From Eubacteriales bacterium (GTDB lineage: Bacteria > Bacillota_A > Clostridia > Christensenellales > Aristaeellaceae), in assembly GCA_029974855.1 (NCBI GenBank), contig JARKQO010000548.1:1-21591 (forward strand): 21,591 nt of DNA, read 5' to 3'. Each line of letters begins with the position of its first letter. Positions within the stretch are counted from its first letter, which is position 1. Made by a program: the position numbers and the translations under genes. The notes beneath the pieces were generated by a model. The model was given only the letters and a program-made list of their open reading frames with translations. It did not search any database and had not been told where the DNA came from. Shown piece by piece: positions 7,460 through 13,988 of this stretch.

Positions 7460-9145
7460 GTGAGAATCCCCCCCCGTGCTTTCAGGCAAGCCGCCGCTCT
7501 TTTTCTGGCCGTGGCCTTGCTGCTGCCCTGTTCCGCCCCTGCCCGGGCCGCCCAGTACCACACGCTGGAATTCGGCTCCAGGGGAACGGAGGTGCTAAAG
7601 CTCCAAAAGACCTTGCTCTCCCTGGGCTTTGATCCCCAGGGAACAGACGGCAAGTTCGGCAGGGGTACGGAAAGCGCCGTGATGGAATACCAGAAGAGCA
7701 AGGGCCTCACCAGCGACGGCAAAGCCGGCACCCTGACCCTCACCGCCCTGTACGCGGACGCGGCTTCCGCCTCCTCCGGCTCCTCCAGTTCCTCAGGTTC
7801 TTCGGATTCCTCCGGCTCCACAGCCACCAGCACAAACCCCAACACCCTGAAATACGGCGACAGCGGCAGCCGGGTCACGGAGCTGCAGACCAAGCTGGTG
7901 GCCTTGGGATACAATACCAACGGCGTGGACGGGCGCTTTGGGGCGGGTACCCAGAAGGCCGTGACCGCCTTTCAGAAGGCCAACGGCCTGAAGGCCGACG
8001 GCCTGGCCGGAACCCAAACCCTGACCCTGCTGGACCAGAAGGCCGGCAGCGGGGGAAGCTCCTCCGGCTCCAGTTCCGGCTCCGATTCCAGCTCCGGGTC
8101 CTCCTCGGGGTCCCTGACCCGCACCTTGCGGAGCGGAGCCACAGGCTCCGACGTGAAGCAGGTGCAGACCCAGCTGCAAGCCTTGGGCTATTACAGCGGC
8201 AAGCTGGACGGGGTGTACGGCTCCGGCTCCATGGCCGCGGTGCTGGCCTTTCAGAAGGCCAACGGCCTCTATGCCGATGGCCTGGCCGGGACCCAGACCT
8301 TTGCCAAGCTGTTCTCCTCCTCGGCGGTGGCGGCGGGCTCCGGCGGTTCTTCCGGGTCTTCCGATTCGGGAAGCTCCTCCGGCTCCAGCGGTTCCTCTGA
8401 CTCCAGCGGCTCCTCCGGCTCCAGCACCTACATCACCTTGCGGGAGGGCTCCACCGGCACCGAGGTGAAGGCCCTGCAGCAGGCCCTGAAAAACCTGAAC
8501 TACAACGTTTCCGCGGACGGCACCTACGGCGGCCTCACCAAGATGGCGGTGATCGCCTTCCAGCAGCGCAACGGCCTCACCGCCGACGGCGTGGCCGGGG
8601 CGGCCACCCAGGCCAAGCTGTTCAGCGGCTCCGCTTTGGCGGCGGACCCCTCCGATTCCGGCAGCTCCGGCAACACCGACCCCGGCGGCCAGTCCAGCGG
8701 TCCCTCCACCAGCTCCGTCAGGCTGCTGCACTGGTTCAACGAGGTGAAGCCCAGCATTCGCACCGGGCAGACCATCGTGATCTTTGACCCGGCCACCAAT
8801 TTGGAATGGAACCTGCGGCTGTACAGCCTGGGCCACCACGCCGACAGCGAGCCCAAGACCCTCCAGGATACCCAGATCATGTACAAGGCCTTTGGCTACA
8901 CCAACACCTGGACCCCCAAGCCTGTGTACGTGAAGCTGCCCAGCGGCACCTGGACCTTGGCCACCATGCACAACGTGCCCCACCTGTCCGGCTCCATCAG
9001 CGACAACGGCTTTGACGGCCACCTCTGCGTCCACTTCCTGCGGGATATGGAGGAGTGCAAGCAGAACGACCCCAACTATGGCGTGCAGAATCAAAACGCC
9101 ATCCGCAAGAAGTGGAAGGAGATGACAGGGGAGGTCGTTCCCTAA
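7460..9145 (+). CDS. Secreted protein with four peptidoglycan-binding domains and an unnamed C-terminal domain
   Basis: The GTG at 7460 has AAGGAGG 8 bases upstream; it gives 561 residues starting with a signal peptide that ends at PARA (about residue 30). Four PG_binding_1-type domains (PF01471) follow at about 36-98, 130-192, 221-285 and 325-388. Each has the LQxxLxxLGY...DGxFGxxTxxAVxxFQxxNGLxxDGxAGxxT pattern. Ser/Gly/Asp linkers separate them (about 103-126, 195-218, 293-322, 391-418). The remaining 419-561 form a separate domain with HHADSEP (459-465), HNVPH (504-508) and GHLCVHF (520-526), which look like catalytic or metal-binding positions. I infer a cell-wall-anchored enzyme or sensor; the GHLCVHF block vaguely recalls the HGC motif of L,D-transpeptidases, but that is not enough to assign one. 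Confidence 0.88.
   Translation: MRIPPRAFRQAAALFLAVALLLPCSAPARAAQYHTLEFGSRGTEVLKLQKTLLSLGFDPQGTDGKFGRGTESAVMEYQKSKGLTSDGKAGTLTLTALYADAASASSGSSSSSGSSDSSGSTATSTNPNTLKYGDSGSRVTELQTKLVALGYNTNGVDGRFGAGTQKAVTAFQKANGLKADGLAGTQTLTLLDQKAGSGGSSSGSSSGSDSSSGSSSGSLTRTLRSGATGSDVKQVQTQLQALGYYSGKLDGVYGSGSMAAVLAFQKANGLYADGLAGTQTFAKLFSSSAVAAGSGGSSGSSDSGSSSGSSGSSDSSGSSGSSTYITLREGSTGTEVKALQQALKNLNYNVSADGTYGGLTKMAVIAFQQRNGLTADGVAGAATQAKLFSGSALAADPSDSGSSGNTDPGGQSSGPSTSSVRLLHWFNEVKPSIRTGQTIVIFDPATNLEWNLRLYSLGHHADSEPKTLQDTQIMYKAFGYTNTWTPKPVYVKLPSGTWTLATMHNVPHLSGSISDNGFDGHLCVHFLRDMEECKQNDPNYGVQNQNAIRKKWKEMTGEVVP
7766..8430 (+). repeat. Degenerate TCC/GGC triplet repeats coding Ser/Gly linkers
   Basis: Three tracts (about 7766-7820, 8050-8118 and 8337-8426) are built from TCCTCCGGCTCC-like units and encode the Ser/Gly/Asp linkers of the peptidoglycan-binding protein. 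Third-position changes break exact repetition. They are candidates for slippage or recombination that would change linker length. Confidence 0.6.
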
Positions 9146-9164
9146 GAGGCAGGCATGGAAATCC

Positions 9165-9199
9165 AAAGGGCGCGGAGGAAATTGGCCTCCGCGCCCTTT
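9165..9199. terminator. Bidirectional intrinsic terminator
   Basis: A 14-bp perfect stem AAAGGGCGCGGAGG (9165-9178) pairs with CCTCCGCGCCCTTT (9186-9199) around a 7-base loop. It lies between the convergent stops of the peptidoglycan-binding gene (9145) and the GlmU-like gene (9262). The A- and T-ended arms supply short U-tracts in both directions. Confidence 0.85.
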
Positions 9200-9261
9200 C
9201 GCATGGTCAAAAGTGGAAAAGGAGAAAATGGTATGCCGAGGCAGCCCCGGCCCGGGGCTCC

Positions 9262-10398
9262 CTACAGCTTCCCTTCCTCCTTGCGCTTGGTAACCCAGCC
9301 CTCCTTCACCACGCCCCGGGAGCGGGCCACATAGAGGGAATCCGCGGGAACGTCCTCCACCACGGTGGAGCCCGCGGCCAGGTAGGCGTTTTCCCCGATG
9401 GTGACGGGGGCCACCAGGTTGCAGTTGCAGCCGATGAAGGCGTGGTCCTCTACGGTACAGCGGTTTTTGGCCTTGCCGTCGTAGTTCACGAACACCACGC
9501 CGCAGCCCAGGTTGATGTGCTGGCCCAGGTCGCTGTCCCCCACGTAGGTGAGATGGCTGACCTTGGTGTGGTCCCCGATGGAGCTGTTCTTCACCTCCAC
9601 AAAATCCCCGATGCGGCAGTGCTCCCCCACCTGGGTGCCGGGCCGCAGGTAGGCGAAGGGGCCCACGGTGCTGTGGCTGCCCACGGTGCAGTCCACCAGC
9701 ACGGAGCTCTCCAGGGTGCACTCCTGGCCGATGGAGGCGTTTTGCAAGCGGTTGTTGGGGTAGAGGGTGCAGCCCGGGCCGATGGAGGTTTGCCCCAGCA
9801 GTAGGTTATCCGGATAGATGAGGGCCCCGGGGGCGATGGACACCCCGGTCTCCACCACAGTGCGGGACGGGTCCAGGATCAGCGCCCCGGCCTGGAGATG
9901 CTTCTGCACGATGGCGTCCCGCAAAAGGCCGTAAGCGGTGGCAAAGGTGGCGGCGTCGCTGACGGCAAAGCAGGCCTGGGGGGTGCCGGCCTTGTGGCCT
10001 TGGGCCGAGGGCTTGTCGCCCCGGCGGCTGAGGAGGTCCTTGGCGATCTCCCGGTTGGACAGGGCCCGGGACTGGACCGTGGAGAACCACTTGTCCCGGG
10101 GGAGGACTAAGGCCAAGGTTTCCCGCTTGGGGGACAGCAGAGAGGCGCTGCTGGCGGAGCCGCTGCCCACGGCCTGGATCAAGGAGCCCAGCAGGCCGGG
10201 GGTGAGGCAGGGGGCGTCCTCCCGGGCCAGCAGCACCAAATCGTAGGAGGAGGAGAATTCCGCCTCCTCCTGGATCACGGTGACGCCGCTGTCCTCCAGG
10301 GCCAGGCGCACATGCTCCCGGCAGGGAAGGCCCAGCAGGGGCCGCTGCAGCAGGGGGTTGGGGTTGGCTTCCACGATCCAGCCCAGGGTTTTCTTCAT
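9262..10398 (-). CDS. GlmU-like protein: intact acetyltransferase half, degenerate uridylyltransferase half
   Basis: This 378-residue protein ends with a left-handed beta-helix of hexapeptide repeats (about 180-355) closely like the GlmU C-terminal domain, which acetylates glucosamine-1-phosphate with acetyl-CoA for UDP-GlcNAc synthesis. Key blocks are kept: FAYLRPGTQVG (248-258), FVEVKN (266-271), SHLTYVGD with the catalytic-type His282, and NYDG (305-308). The linker region at 160-178 also aligns with GlmU. By contrast residues 1-147 are far shorter than the usual 230 or so, and the nucleotide-binding LAAGxGTRM loop is missing; only traces such as LLGLPCREHV and EDAPCLTP remain. It is probably the second gene of the purR operon (41-base gap), with AAGGAG 10 bases before the ATG. 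In Bacillus purR and glmU are also close together. Confidence 0.85.
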   Translation of the reverse strand: MKKTLGWIVEANPNPLLQRPLLGLPCREHVRLALEDSGVTVIQEEAEFSSSYDLVLLAREDAPCLTPGLLGSLIQAVGSGSASSASLLSPKRETLALVLPRDKWFSTVQSRALSNREIAKDLLSRRGDKPSAQGHKAGTPQACFAVSDAATFATAYGLLRDAIVQKHLQAGALILDPSRTVVETGVSIAPGALIYPDNLLLGQTSIGPGCTLYPNNRLQNASIGQECTLESSVLVDCTVGSHSTVGPFAYLRPGTQVGEHCRIGDFVEVKNSSIGDHTKVSHLTYVGDSDLGQHINLGCGVVFVNYDGKAKNRCTVEDHAFIGCNCNLVAPVTIGENAYLAAGSTVVEDVPADSLYVARSRGVVKEGWVTKRKEEGKL

Positions 10399-10439
10399 GG
10401 CATTTCAGCTCCTTCTGTGGGAATCAAAAAGGAAAAGTG

Positions 10440-11249
10440 CTACTGCAGGAGGTTCCCGGGGTGGACCCAGAAGCCCTCCCCCTCCTCCAGGCCCGTGACC
10501 ATCAAAAACATTTCCCCGGTGATCCGCTTCACCTGGGGCTGGGCCGTGGCCATCACAAAGGCCGTGCCCACCACCTGGACCTGAAACTCTCCCATCAGCT
10601 CCATCATGCCCCTGGCGGTGCCCCCGGCCTTGAGAAAGTCGTCCACGATCAGGGCCCGCTGGCCCTCCTGGACGGCCCGGCGGCTCAGGCTCATGGTTTG
10701 CACCCTGGAGGGCCCGGTGACATAGTTGATATTCACCGCCGAGCCCTCGTATACCTTGCTGGAGCGCCGGGCGATCACCAAGGGCACCCCCAAAGCGTCG
10801 GCGGTCATCAGGGCCACGGGGATGCCCTTGGTCTCCATGGTCAGCACGAAATCCGGCGCGGCCTCGTAGAAGCGCTGGGCGATGATGATCCCCATCTGCC
10901 GCACCGTCTGTGGGTGGCTGAGGATATCCGACAGGTACAGAAAGCCCCCTGCCAGCAGCCGGGAGGGGGCGCTGAGCTCCCGGCACAGGCCCTGGATGAA
11001 GGCGGAGGCATCCCGGGGGGTGAGGAAGGGACGGTAACGAACGCCCCCCGCCGCCCCGGCCACGGTATCCAGTTTGCCTAATCCATACGCGCTTAATACC
11101 TCCCCCAGGCTCTTGATGTCCTCGCTGAGGGTGGACTTGGCCGCGCCAAACATGCCGCAAAACTGCGACAGGGGAAGGATCTGGTTGGGAGAGGCGGTGA
11201 GAAGCTTTGTCAGAGCGGCCATGCGCTCGTTTCTGCGGATCCTTTCCAA
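10440..11249 (-). CDS. purR: Pur operon repressor PurR
   Basis: This 269-residue protein matches Bacillus-type PurR in length and layout. An N-terminal winged helix lies at about 6-75 (ERMAALTKLLTASP, AAKSTLSEDIKSL, GAAGGVRYRP), followed by a phosphoribosyltransferase-like domain. The PRPP-binding motif is LIVDDFLKAGGT at 200-211, and the GSAVNINYVTG and RVQTMSLSRRA blocks are conserved. PurR represses purine synthesis genes, and PRPP relieves this. I chose the TTG at 11249 because AAGGAGG lies 8 bases upstream and because it keeps the conserved ERIRRNER residues; the ATG at 11222 would lose them. Its promoter (11314-11343) sits next to a PurBox-like palindrome, so autoregulation is likely. 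The GlmU-like gene follows 41 bases downstream. Confidence 0.93.
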   Translation of the reverse strand: MERIRRNERMAALTKLLTASPNQILPLSQFCGMFGAAKSTLSEDIKSLGEVLSAYGLGKLDTVAGAAGGVRYRPFLTPRDASAFIQGLCRELSAPSRLLAGGFLYLSDILSHPQTVRQMGIIIAQRFYEAAPDFVLTMETKGIPVALMTADALGVPLVIARRSSKVYEGSAVNINYVTGPSRVQTMSLSRRAVQEGQRALIVDDFLKAGGTARGMMELMGEFQVQVVGTAFVMATAQPQVKRITGEMFLMVTGLEEGEGFWVHPGNLLQ

Positions 11250-11313
11250 GGCCTTTTCCTCCTTCGGGCATGGGAGCCGGGGCGGGTAACGCCGCCGGGG
11301 GTGCTTGGAAAGC

Positions 11314-11343
11314 AGTATAGCACAAATATACGAATGATGCCAT
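11314..11343 (-). promoter_or_regulatory. purR promoter
   Basis: On the minus strand TATACT (11319-11314) is preceded after 18 bases by ATGGCA (11343-11338), four of six matches to TTGACA. The predicted leader is about 58 bases to the TTG start. Confidence 0.6.
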
Positions 11344-11352
11344 CGTTTTTTC

Positions 11353-11368
11353 ATCCGAACGTTCGGAT
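11353..11368. promoter_or_regulatory. PurBox-like palindrome between purR and recO
   Basis: ATCCGAACGTTCGGAT is a perfect 16-bp palindrome made of two inverted CCGAAC cores. On the minus strand AAATCCGAACGTT matches the Bacillus PurBox consensus AWWWCCGAACWWT at all but one position. It lies 10 bases upstream of the purR -35 box and touches the expected -35 region of recO. PurR is encoded next to it, so autoregulation is the natural reading. Confidence 0.7.
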
Positions 11369-11388
11369 TTTTTTCGGCCCCGCTGTGG

Positions 11389-11394
11389 TATAAT
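11389..11394 (+). promoter_or_regulatory. -10 box of recO
   Basis: A perfect TATAAT lies 20 bases before the recO ATG. At 17 bases upstream the -35 hexamer (11366-11371, GATTTT) is poor and overlaps the PurBox-like palindrome, so this promoter could need help or be open to repression. Confidence 0.6.
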
Positions 11395-11414
11395 GGGGCA
11401 AAGGGGGTGGGCCT

Positions 11415-12140
11415 ATGCCCTCGGAAACCTTGCGGGCCATCGTGCTGCGCCATGCCAACTACCGGGACCATGACCGGATGCTGACCCTTTTTTCCCCCCA
11501 GCAGGGCCGGGTGGACGCGCTGTCCCGGGGCTGCCGCCGCCCCAAAAGCCCCCTGCTGGCCGCCAGCGAAATCTTTGTGCAGGGGGAGTTCGTGCTGTAT
11601 CGCTCCGGGGAGCGCTACACCCTCACCTCCTGCGCCATCGACGATACCTACTACCCCCTGCGCCTGGACCCCTACCGCCTTACCTGCGCCAGCTATTTGC
11701 TGGGGCTGTGCCAGGCGGCGGCGCAGCCCGGGGAGGCGGCCCCGGAGCTATACGCTTTGCTGCTGGCCGGCCTGTGCCATTTGGCCTACCAGGACCGGGA
11801 ACCGGCCCTCAGCGTCACCACGGCCTTTTTGCTGCTGTACGCCTCAGTGATTGGCTACAGGCCCCGGCTGAACCACTGCGCCCACTGCCGCGCGCCTTTG
11901 GACCCGAGCGCCGGGGCCTTGCTGGAGGTGGAGGCCGGGGGTCTGGTGTGCCCCCGCTGCGCTAGCAAAGCCGCCTACCGCCTCACCAGCCACCAGGTGG
12001 CCTGGATGCGGCAGGTGCTGGCCCAGGGCCTGGAGGGGGACCCTTTGCTGGCAGACGTGGCGGACCTCTTCGTCATCCTCCGCCGCTACGTGGAAAGCCG
12101 CCTGGAAGCCAGCATCAAGGTCAGCGGGCTGTTGCCGTAG
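11415..12140 (+). CDS. recO: DNA repair protein RecO
   Basis: This 241-residue protein has the RecO layout. An N-terminal OB-fold covers about 1-80 (TLRAIVLRHANYRDHDRMLTLFS, GRVDALSRGCRRPKS), followed by a helical domain with the zinc-binding pairs Cys155/Cys158 (CAHC) and Cys179/Cys182 (CPRC). The end has the YVESRLEASIKVSGLLP pattern. RecO binds SSB and single-stranded DNA and works with RecR to load RecA in gap repair. The ATG at 11415 follows AAAGGGGG. Length is normal for the family. It is transcribed away from purR, sharing a 165-base control region, and ends just before GC-rich repeat copy B. Confidence 0.93.
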   Translation: MPSETLRAIVLRHANYRDHDRMLTLFSPQQGRVDALSRGCRRPKSPLLAASEIFVQGEFVLYRSGERYTLTSCAIDDTYYPLRLDPYRLTCASYLLGLCQAAAQPGEAAPELYALLLAGLCHLAYQDREPALSVTTAFLLLYASVIGYRPRLNHCAHCRAPLDPSAGALLEVEAGGLVCPRCASKAAYRLTSHQVAWMRQVLAQGLEGDPLLADVADLFVILRRYVESRLEASIKVSGLLP

Positions 12141-12149
12141 GGAGGCGGG

Positions 12150-12270
12150 GAACGGGGACGGGGGGAGGAACGGGGGGACGATCCGGGGGCGCTGCCCCCG
12201 GCCCCTGCCAGGGGTTTCACCCCTGGACCCGCTTTTGACCGCGCTGCGCGCGGTCAAGGGGGAGGAATAG
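12150..12270. repeat. GC-rich modular hairpin repeat, copy B
   Basis: Three hairpins follow one another: CCGGGGGC/GCCCCCGG (12183-12201), CCAGGGGT/ACCCCTGG (12208-12226) and TTGACCGCGC/GCGCGGTCAA (12235-12257), each with a 3-base loop. The stretch from CCCTGGACCCGCT through the last stem to GGGGGAGG aligns with copy A (213-258), with paired changes in the stem. It lies just after recO and may also end its transcription. Confidence 0.65.
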
Positions 12271-12298
12271 AAAAGGGGCCAGTGTCGGCTGGCCCTTT
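12271..12298 (+). terminator. Hairpin after recO and repeat copy B
   Basis: AAAGGGGCCAG pairs with CTGGCCCTTT, with one bulged G, around a TGTCGG loop. It ends in TTT and could terminate recO transcription. No open reading frame lies between recO and the next gene. Confidence 0.45.
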
Positions 12299-12328
12299 GG
12301 TGATCTAGTAAGGGGTTTGTGTTATCCC

Positions 12329-12386
12329 CAAGAGCGGGTCCAGGGCCTCAGGCCCTGGTGGGGGTCCAGGGGGCGAAGCCCCCTGG
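12329..12386. repeat. GC-rich modular hairpin repeat, copy C (inverted)
   Basis: This copy is in the opposite orientation to copies A and B. It contains CCAGGGCC/GGCCCTGG (12340-12358) and CCAGGGGGC/GCCCCCTGG (12366-12386). Its minus-strand CCCTGGACCCGCTCTTG equals 17 bases of copy A. The second hairpin abuts the stop codon of the Ohr/OsmC gene and probably works as its 3' hairpin. Confidence 0.65.
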
Positions 12387-12809
12387 TTATTCTATCCTGG
12401 CGGAGACCTTCACGTCTACGTTGCCCCGGGTGGCGTTGGAATAGGGGCAGACCTGATGGGCCTCGGCCACGATGGAATCGGCCTGGGCCTGGTCCACACC
12501 CTGGAAGGTGGCCAGGATATCCACGGCCAGGGCGAAGCTGCCGGCCTGGTTCCTGCCGATGCCCACGGTGGCCTGTACGTCAGGCTCCGGGAGGGAGAGG
12601 CGGCGCACCTTCAGCACATGCTGGATGGCGCTGCCAAAGCAGGAGGCGTAGCCCGCCGCAAAAAGCTGTTCGGGGTTGAAGCCGTTGGGCTTGGAGCCGC
12701 CCAGCTCGGCGGGGGAGGCCATTTCAAAATGGATGGGGGTGTTGTGGACAAAGACCCGGCCATCGCGGCCGCCGGTGGCCAAAGCGGTGGTTTCGTACAT
12801 AATTTTCAT
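12387..12809 (-). CDS. Ohr/OsmC-family organic hydroperoxide resistance protein
   Basis: This 140-residue protein has the OsmC/Ohr fold: an N-terminal strand region, the central NPEQLFAAGYASCFGSAI helix with Cys57, and the C-terminal CPYSNATRGNVDV block with Cys121. These two cysteines form the peroxidatic/resolving pair that reduces organic hydroperoxides, usually with dihydrolipoamide-type thiols. The FNPEQLFAAGYASCF and CPYSNATRGN patterns favour the Ohr branch over classical OsmC. The ATG at 12809 has AAAGGAG 8 bases upstream. An oxidative-stress gene fits an anaerobe, and no OhrR-type regulator is adjacent. Its stop codon abuts a repeat-derived hairpin. Confidence 0.92.
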   Translation of the reverse strand: MKIMYETTALATGGRDGRVFVHNTPIHFEMASPAELGGSKPNGFNPEQLFAAGYASCFGSAIQHVLKVRRLSLPEPDVQATVGIGRNQAGSFALAVDILATFQGVDQAQADSIVAEAHQVCPYSNATRGNVDVKVSARIE

Positions 12810-12962
12810 GGAAGGTTCTCCTTTCATAGGCCCTGGAGGGCCGGTCAAAGCGCCGGGGCGCTCAAGGGTTGGAAATGGGTCCGGGGCCGGGGTTTTCCAG
12901 CCCCTTCTGATACAAAGGATACCCCCAAAGAAGGGGGCTGAAACATCCCGGGAGGGATGGCG

Positions 12963-12992
12963 AAGGCCAGCGCGGAAACCCGCGTTGGCCTT
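12963..12992. other. Hairpin in the gap upstream of the Ohr/OsmC gene
   Basis: AAGGCCAGCGCGG (12963-12975) pairs with CCGCGTTGGCCTT (12980-12992), with one G-T pair and a 4-base loop. There is no T-tract on either strand. The rest of 12810-13066 has no gene and no clear promoter that I can find. Confidence 0.45.
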
Positions 12993-13066
12993 TGGCGGCA
13001 GGGGATTGGGGGACCTGCCAAGGTACGGGCCCTTCCAAGGAAATAGAGATTCTTCCCAAAAGATGG

Positions 13067-13089
13067 AAAAAAGTGGCGTCGCCACTTTT
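13067..13089 (-). terminator. Intrinsic terminator of the small membrane protein gene
   Basis: On the minus strand a 9-bp stem AAAAGTGGC / GCCACTTTT with a GAC loop ends in six Ts. It lies 12 bases after the stop codon at 13102. Confidence 0.85.
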
Positions 13090-13101
13090 GGAAAGCAGGG
13101 C

Positions 13102-13605
13102 CTACCAGCTGGGGAAGGAGAAGCGGCGGTTGCTGCCGTCGTAATAGGGGGCCCGGACCAGGCTGGTCTTGTAGGCGTTGAGGATGGTGTACTGGTAATA
13201 GGTTTCAAAATGGCCGTTGAGCAGGAGGGTGCGCTTTTTGCGGAAGGCGTAGCGGTGGGAATCCGTCACCCGGGGCAAAAACTCCTCCAGCAGGATCACC
13301 AGGGCCTCCTGCCTTTCCTCGGTAAGGTAGCCAAAGCCCCTTTCCCGGAGGGAGAAGCGGGCCTCGGAGCCCACGGGCTGCATGAAGCGGATGAAAACCC
13401 CGGTTTTGTCCACGGTGAGCTGCTCGATGGGGCGGTTCTGGGCGTTTTTCAGCAGGGGGGACAGCTCGGCGAATAGGGGAGAGGCGTGCATCTTCTTCAC
13501 CCGGAGGCGGAGAAGCCGGCTTCTTTTGTGATCCAACCAGAGGAAATAGGCCACCGTACCGATGCCCAAAACCGCCAGGAGGAGAGAGAAGACACTTGTT
13601 TCCAT
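13102..13605 (-). CDS. Small membrane-anchored protein of unknown function
   Basis: The ATG at 13605 has AGAGG 7 bases upstream, giving 167 residues. One transmembrane segment lies at about 5-23 (VFSLLLAVLGIGTVAYFLWL), followed by a strongly basic stretch (DHKRSRLLRLRVKKM), so the C-terminal domain should be cytoplasmic. That domain (about 45-167) alternates charged helices and strands (FIRFMQPVGSEARFSL, EERQEALVILLEEFLPRV) and ends in an aromatic, basic tail (YYDGSNRRFSFPSW). I recognise no family. It has its own good promoter and terminator, so it is a single-gene unit. Confidence 0.75.
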   Translation of the reverse strand: METSVFSLLLAVLGIGTVAYFLWLDHKRSRLLRLRVKKMHASPLFAELSPLLKNAQNRPIEQLTVDKTGVFIRFMQPVGSEARFSLRERGFGYLTEERQEALVILLEEFLPRVTDSHRYAFRKKRTLLLNGHFETYYQYTILNAYKTSLVRAPYYDGSNRRFSFPSW

Positions 13606-13665
13606 ACAATCGCCTCTTTGCCGCGTCGTGGATGGAGTTGTAGCAAAACCAACATTTTCAGGGGC

Positions 13666-13694
13666 ATCATACCACATTTTGTATTTGGTTACAA
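13666..13694 (-). promoter_or_regulatory. Promoter of the small membrane protein gene
   Basis: On the minus strand TTGTAA (13694-13689) and TATGAT (13671-13666) are separated by 17 bases. Together they match the vegetative consensus at nine of twelve positions. The leader to the ATG at 13605 is about 55 bases. Confidence 0.7.
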
Positions 13695-13988
13695 GAATTT
13701 ACACAAGAAAAGCATATATTGTACTCCTAATTTTCTGTTACACTATCTATGGTTTGTGTAATAATTCACGAAAGCCATGTAACATTTGTAAAAGGCGGCG
13801 GAGAGGGCCAAAGCCTTGCCGCAAAAGGGATTAAAAGGGAAACCCTTGCACGGCAAGGGTTTTAACCCGGATGCCCCAGGCGGAGCCGGGGCTTGATTTT
13901 GGAAGAAAGGAGCATAATCGTGAAGAAATGATTACATGTCATGCATGGTTTCAACAGGATTTTCCCGGCGATTCCGCACCGGGAATTT
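13695..13988. other. Gene-free stretch with an AT-rich core and a terminator-like hairpin
   Basis: Positions 13672-13795 are markedly AT-rich compared with the GC-rich surroundings and contain no credible gene. At 13840-13862 a 10-bp perfect stem AAACCCTTGC/GCAAGGGTTT with an ACG loop is followed on the minus strand by TCCCTTTTAAT, so it may terminate the upstream minus-strand membrane protein gene (stop at 13989). A weaker stem TTCCCGG/CCGGGAA lies at 13962-13985, directly after that stop. Confidence 0.5.

Noticed and set aside
7766..8430. CRISPR-like spaced repeats
   Set aside because: The repeats are imperfect Ser/Gly codon repeats in frame inside a coding sequence, without uniform repeat and spacer lengths.
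7793..9721. 642-codon minus-strand open frame opposite the peptidoglycan-binding protein
   Set aside because: It crosses a strong terminator, is Gly/Arg/His-rich and overlaps two clear genes.
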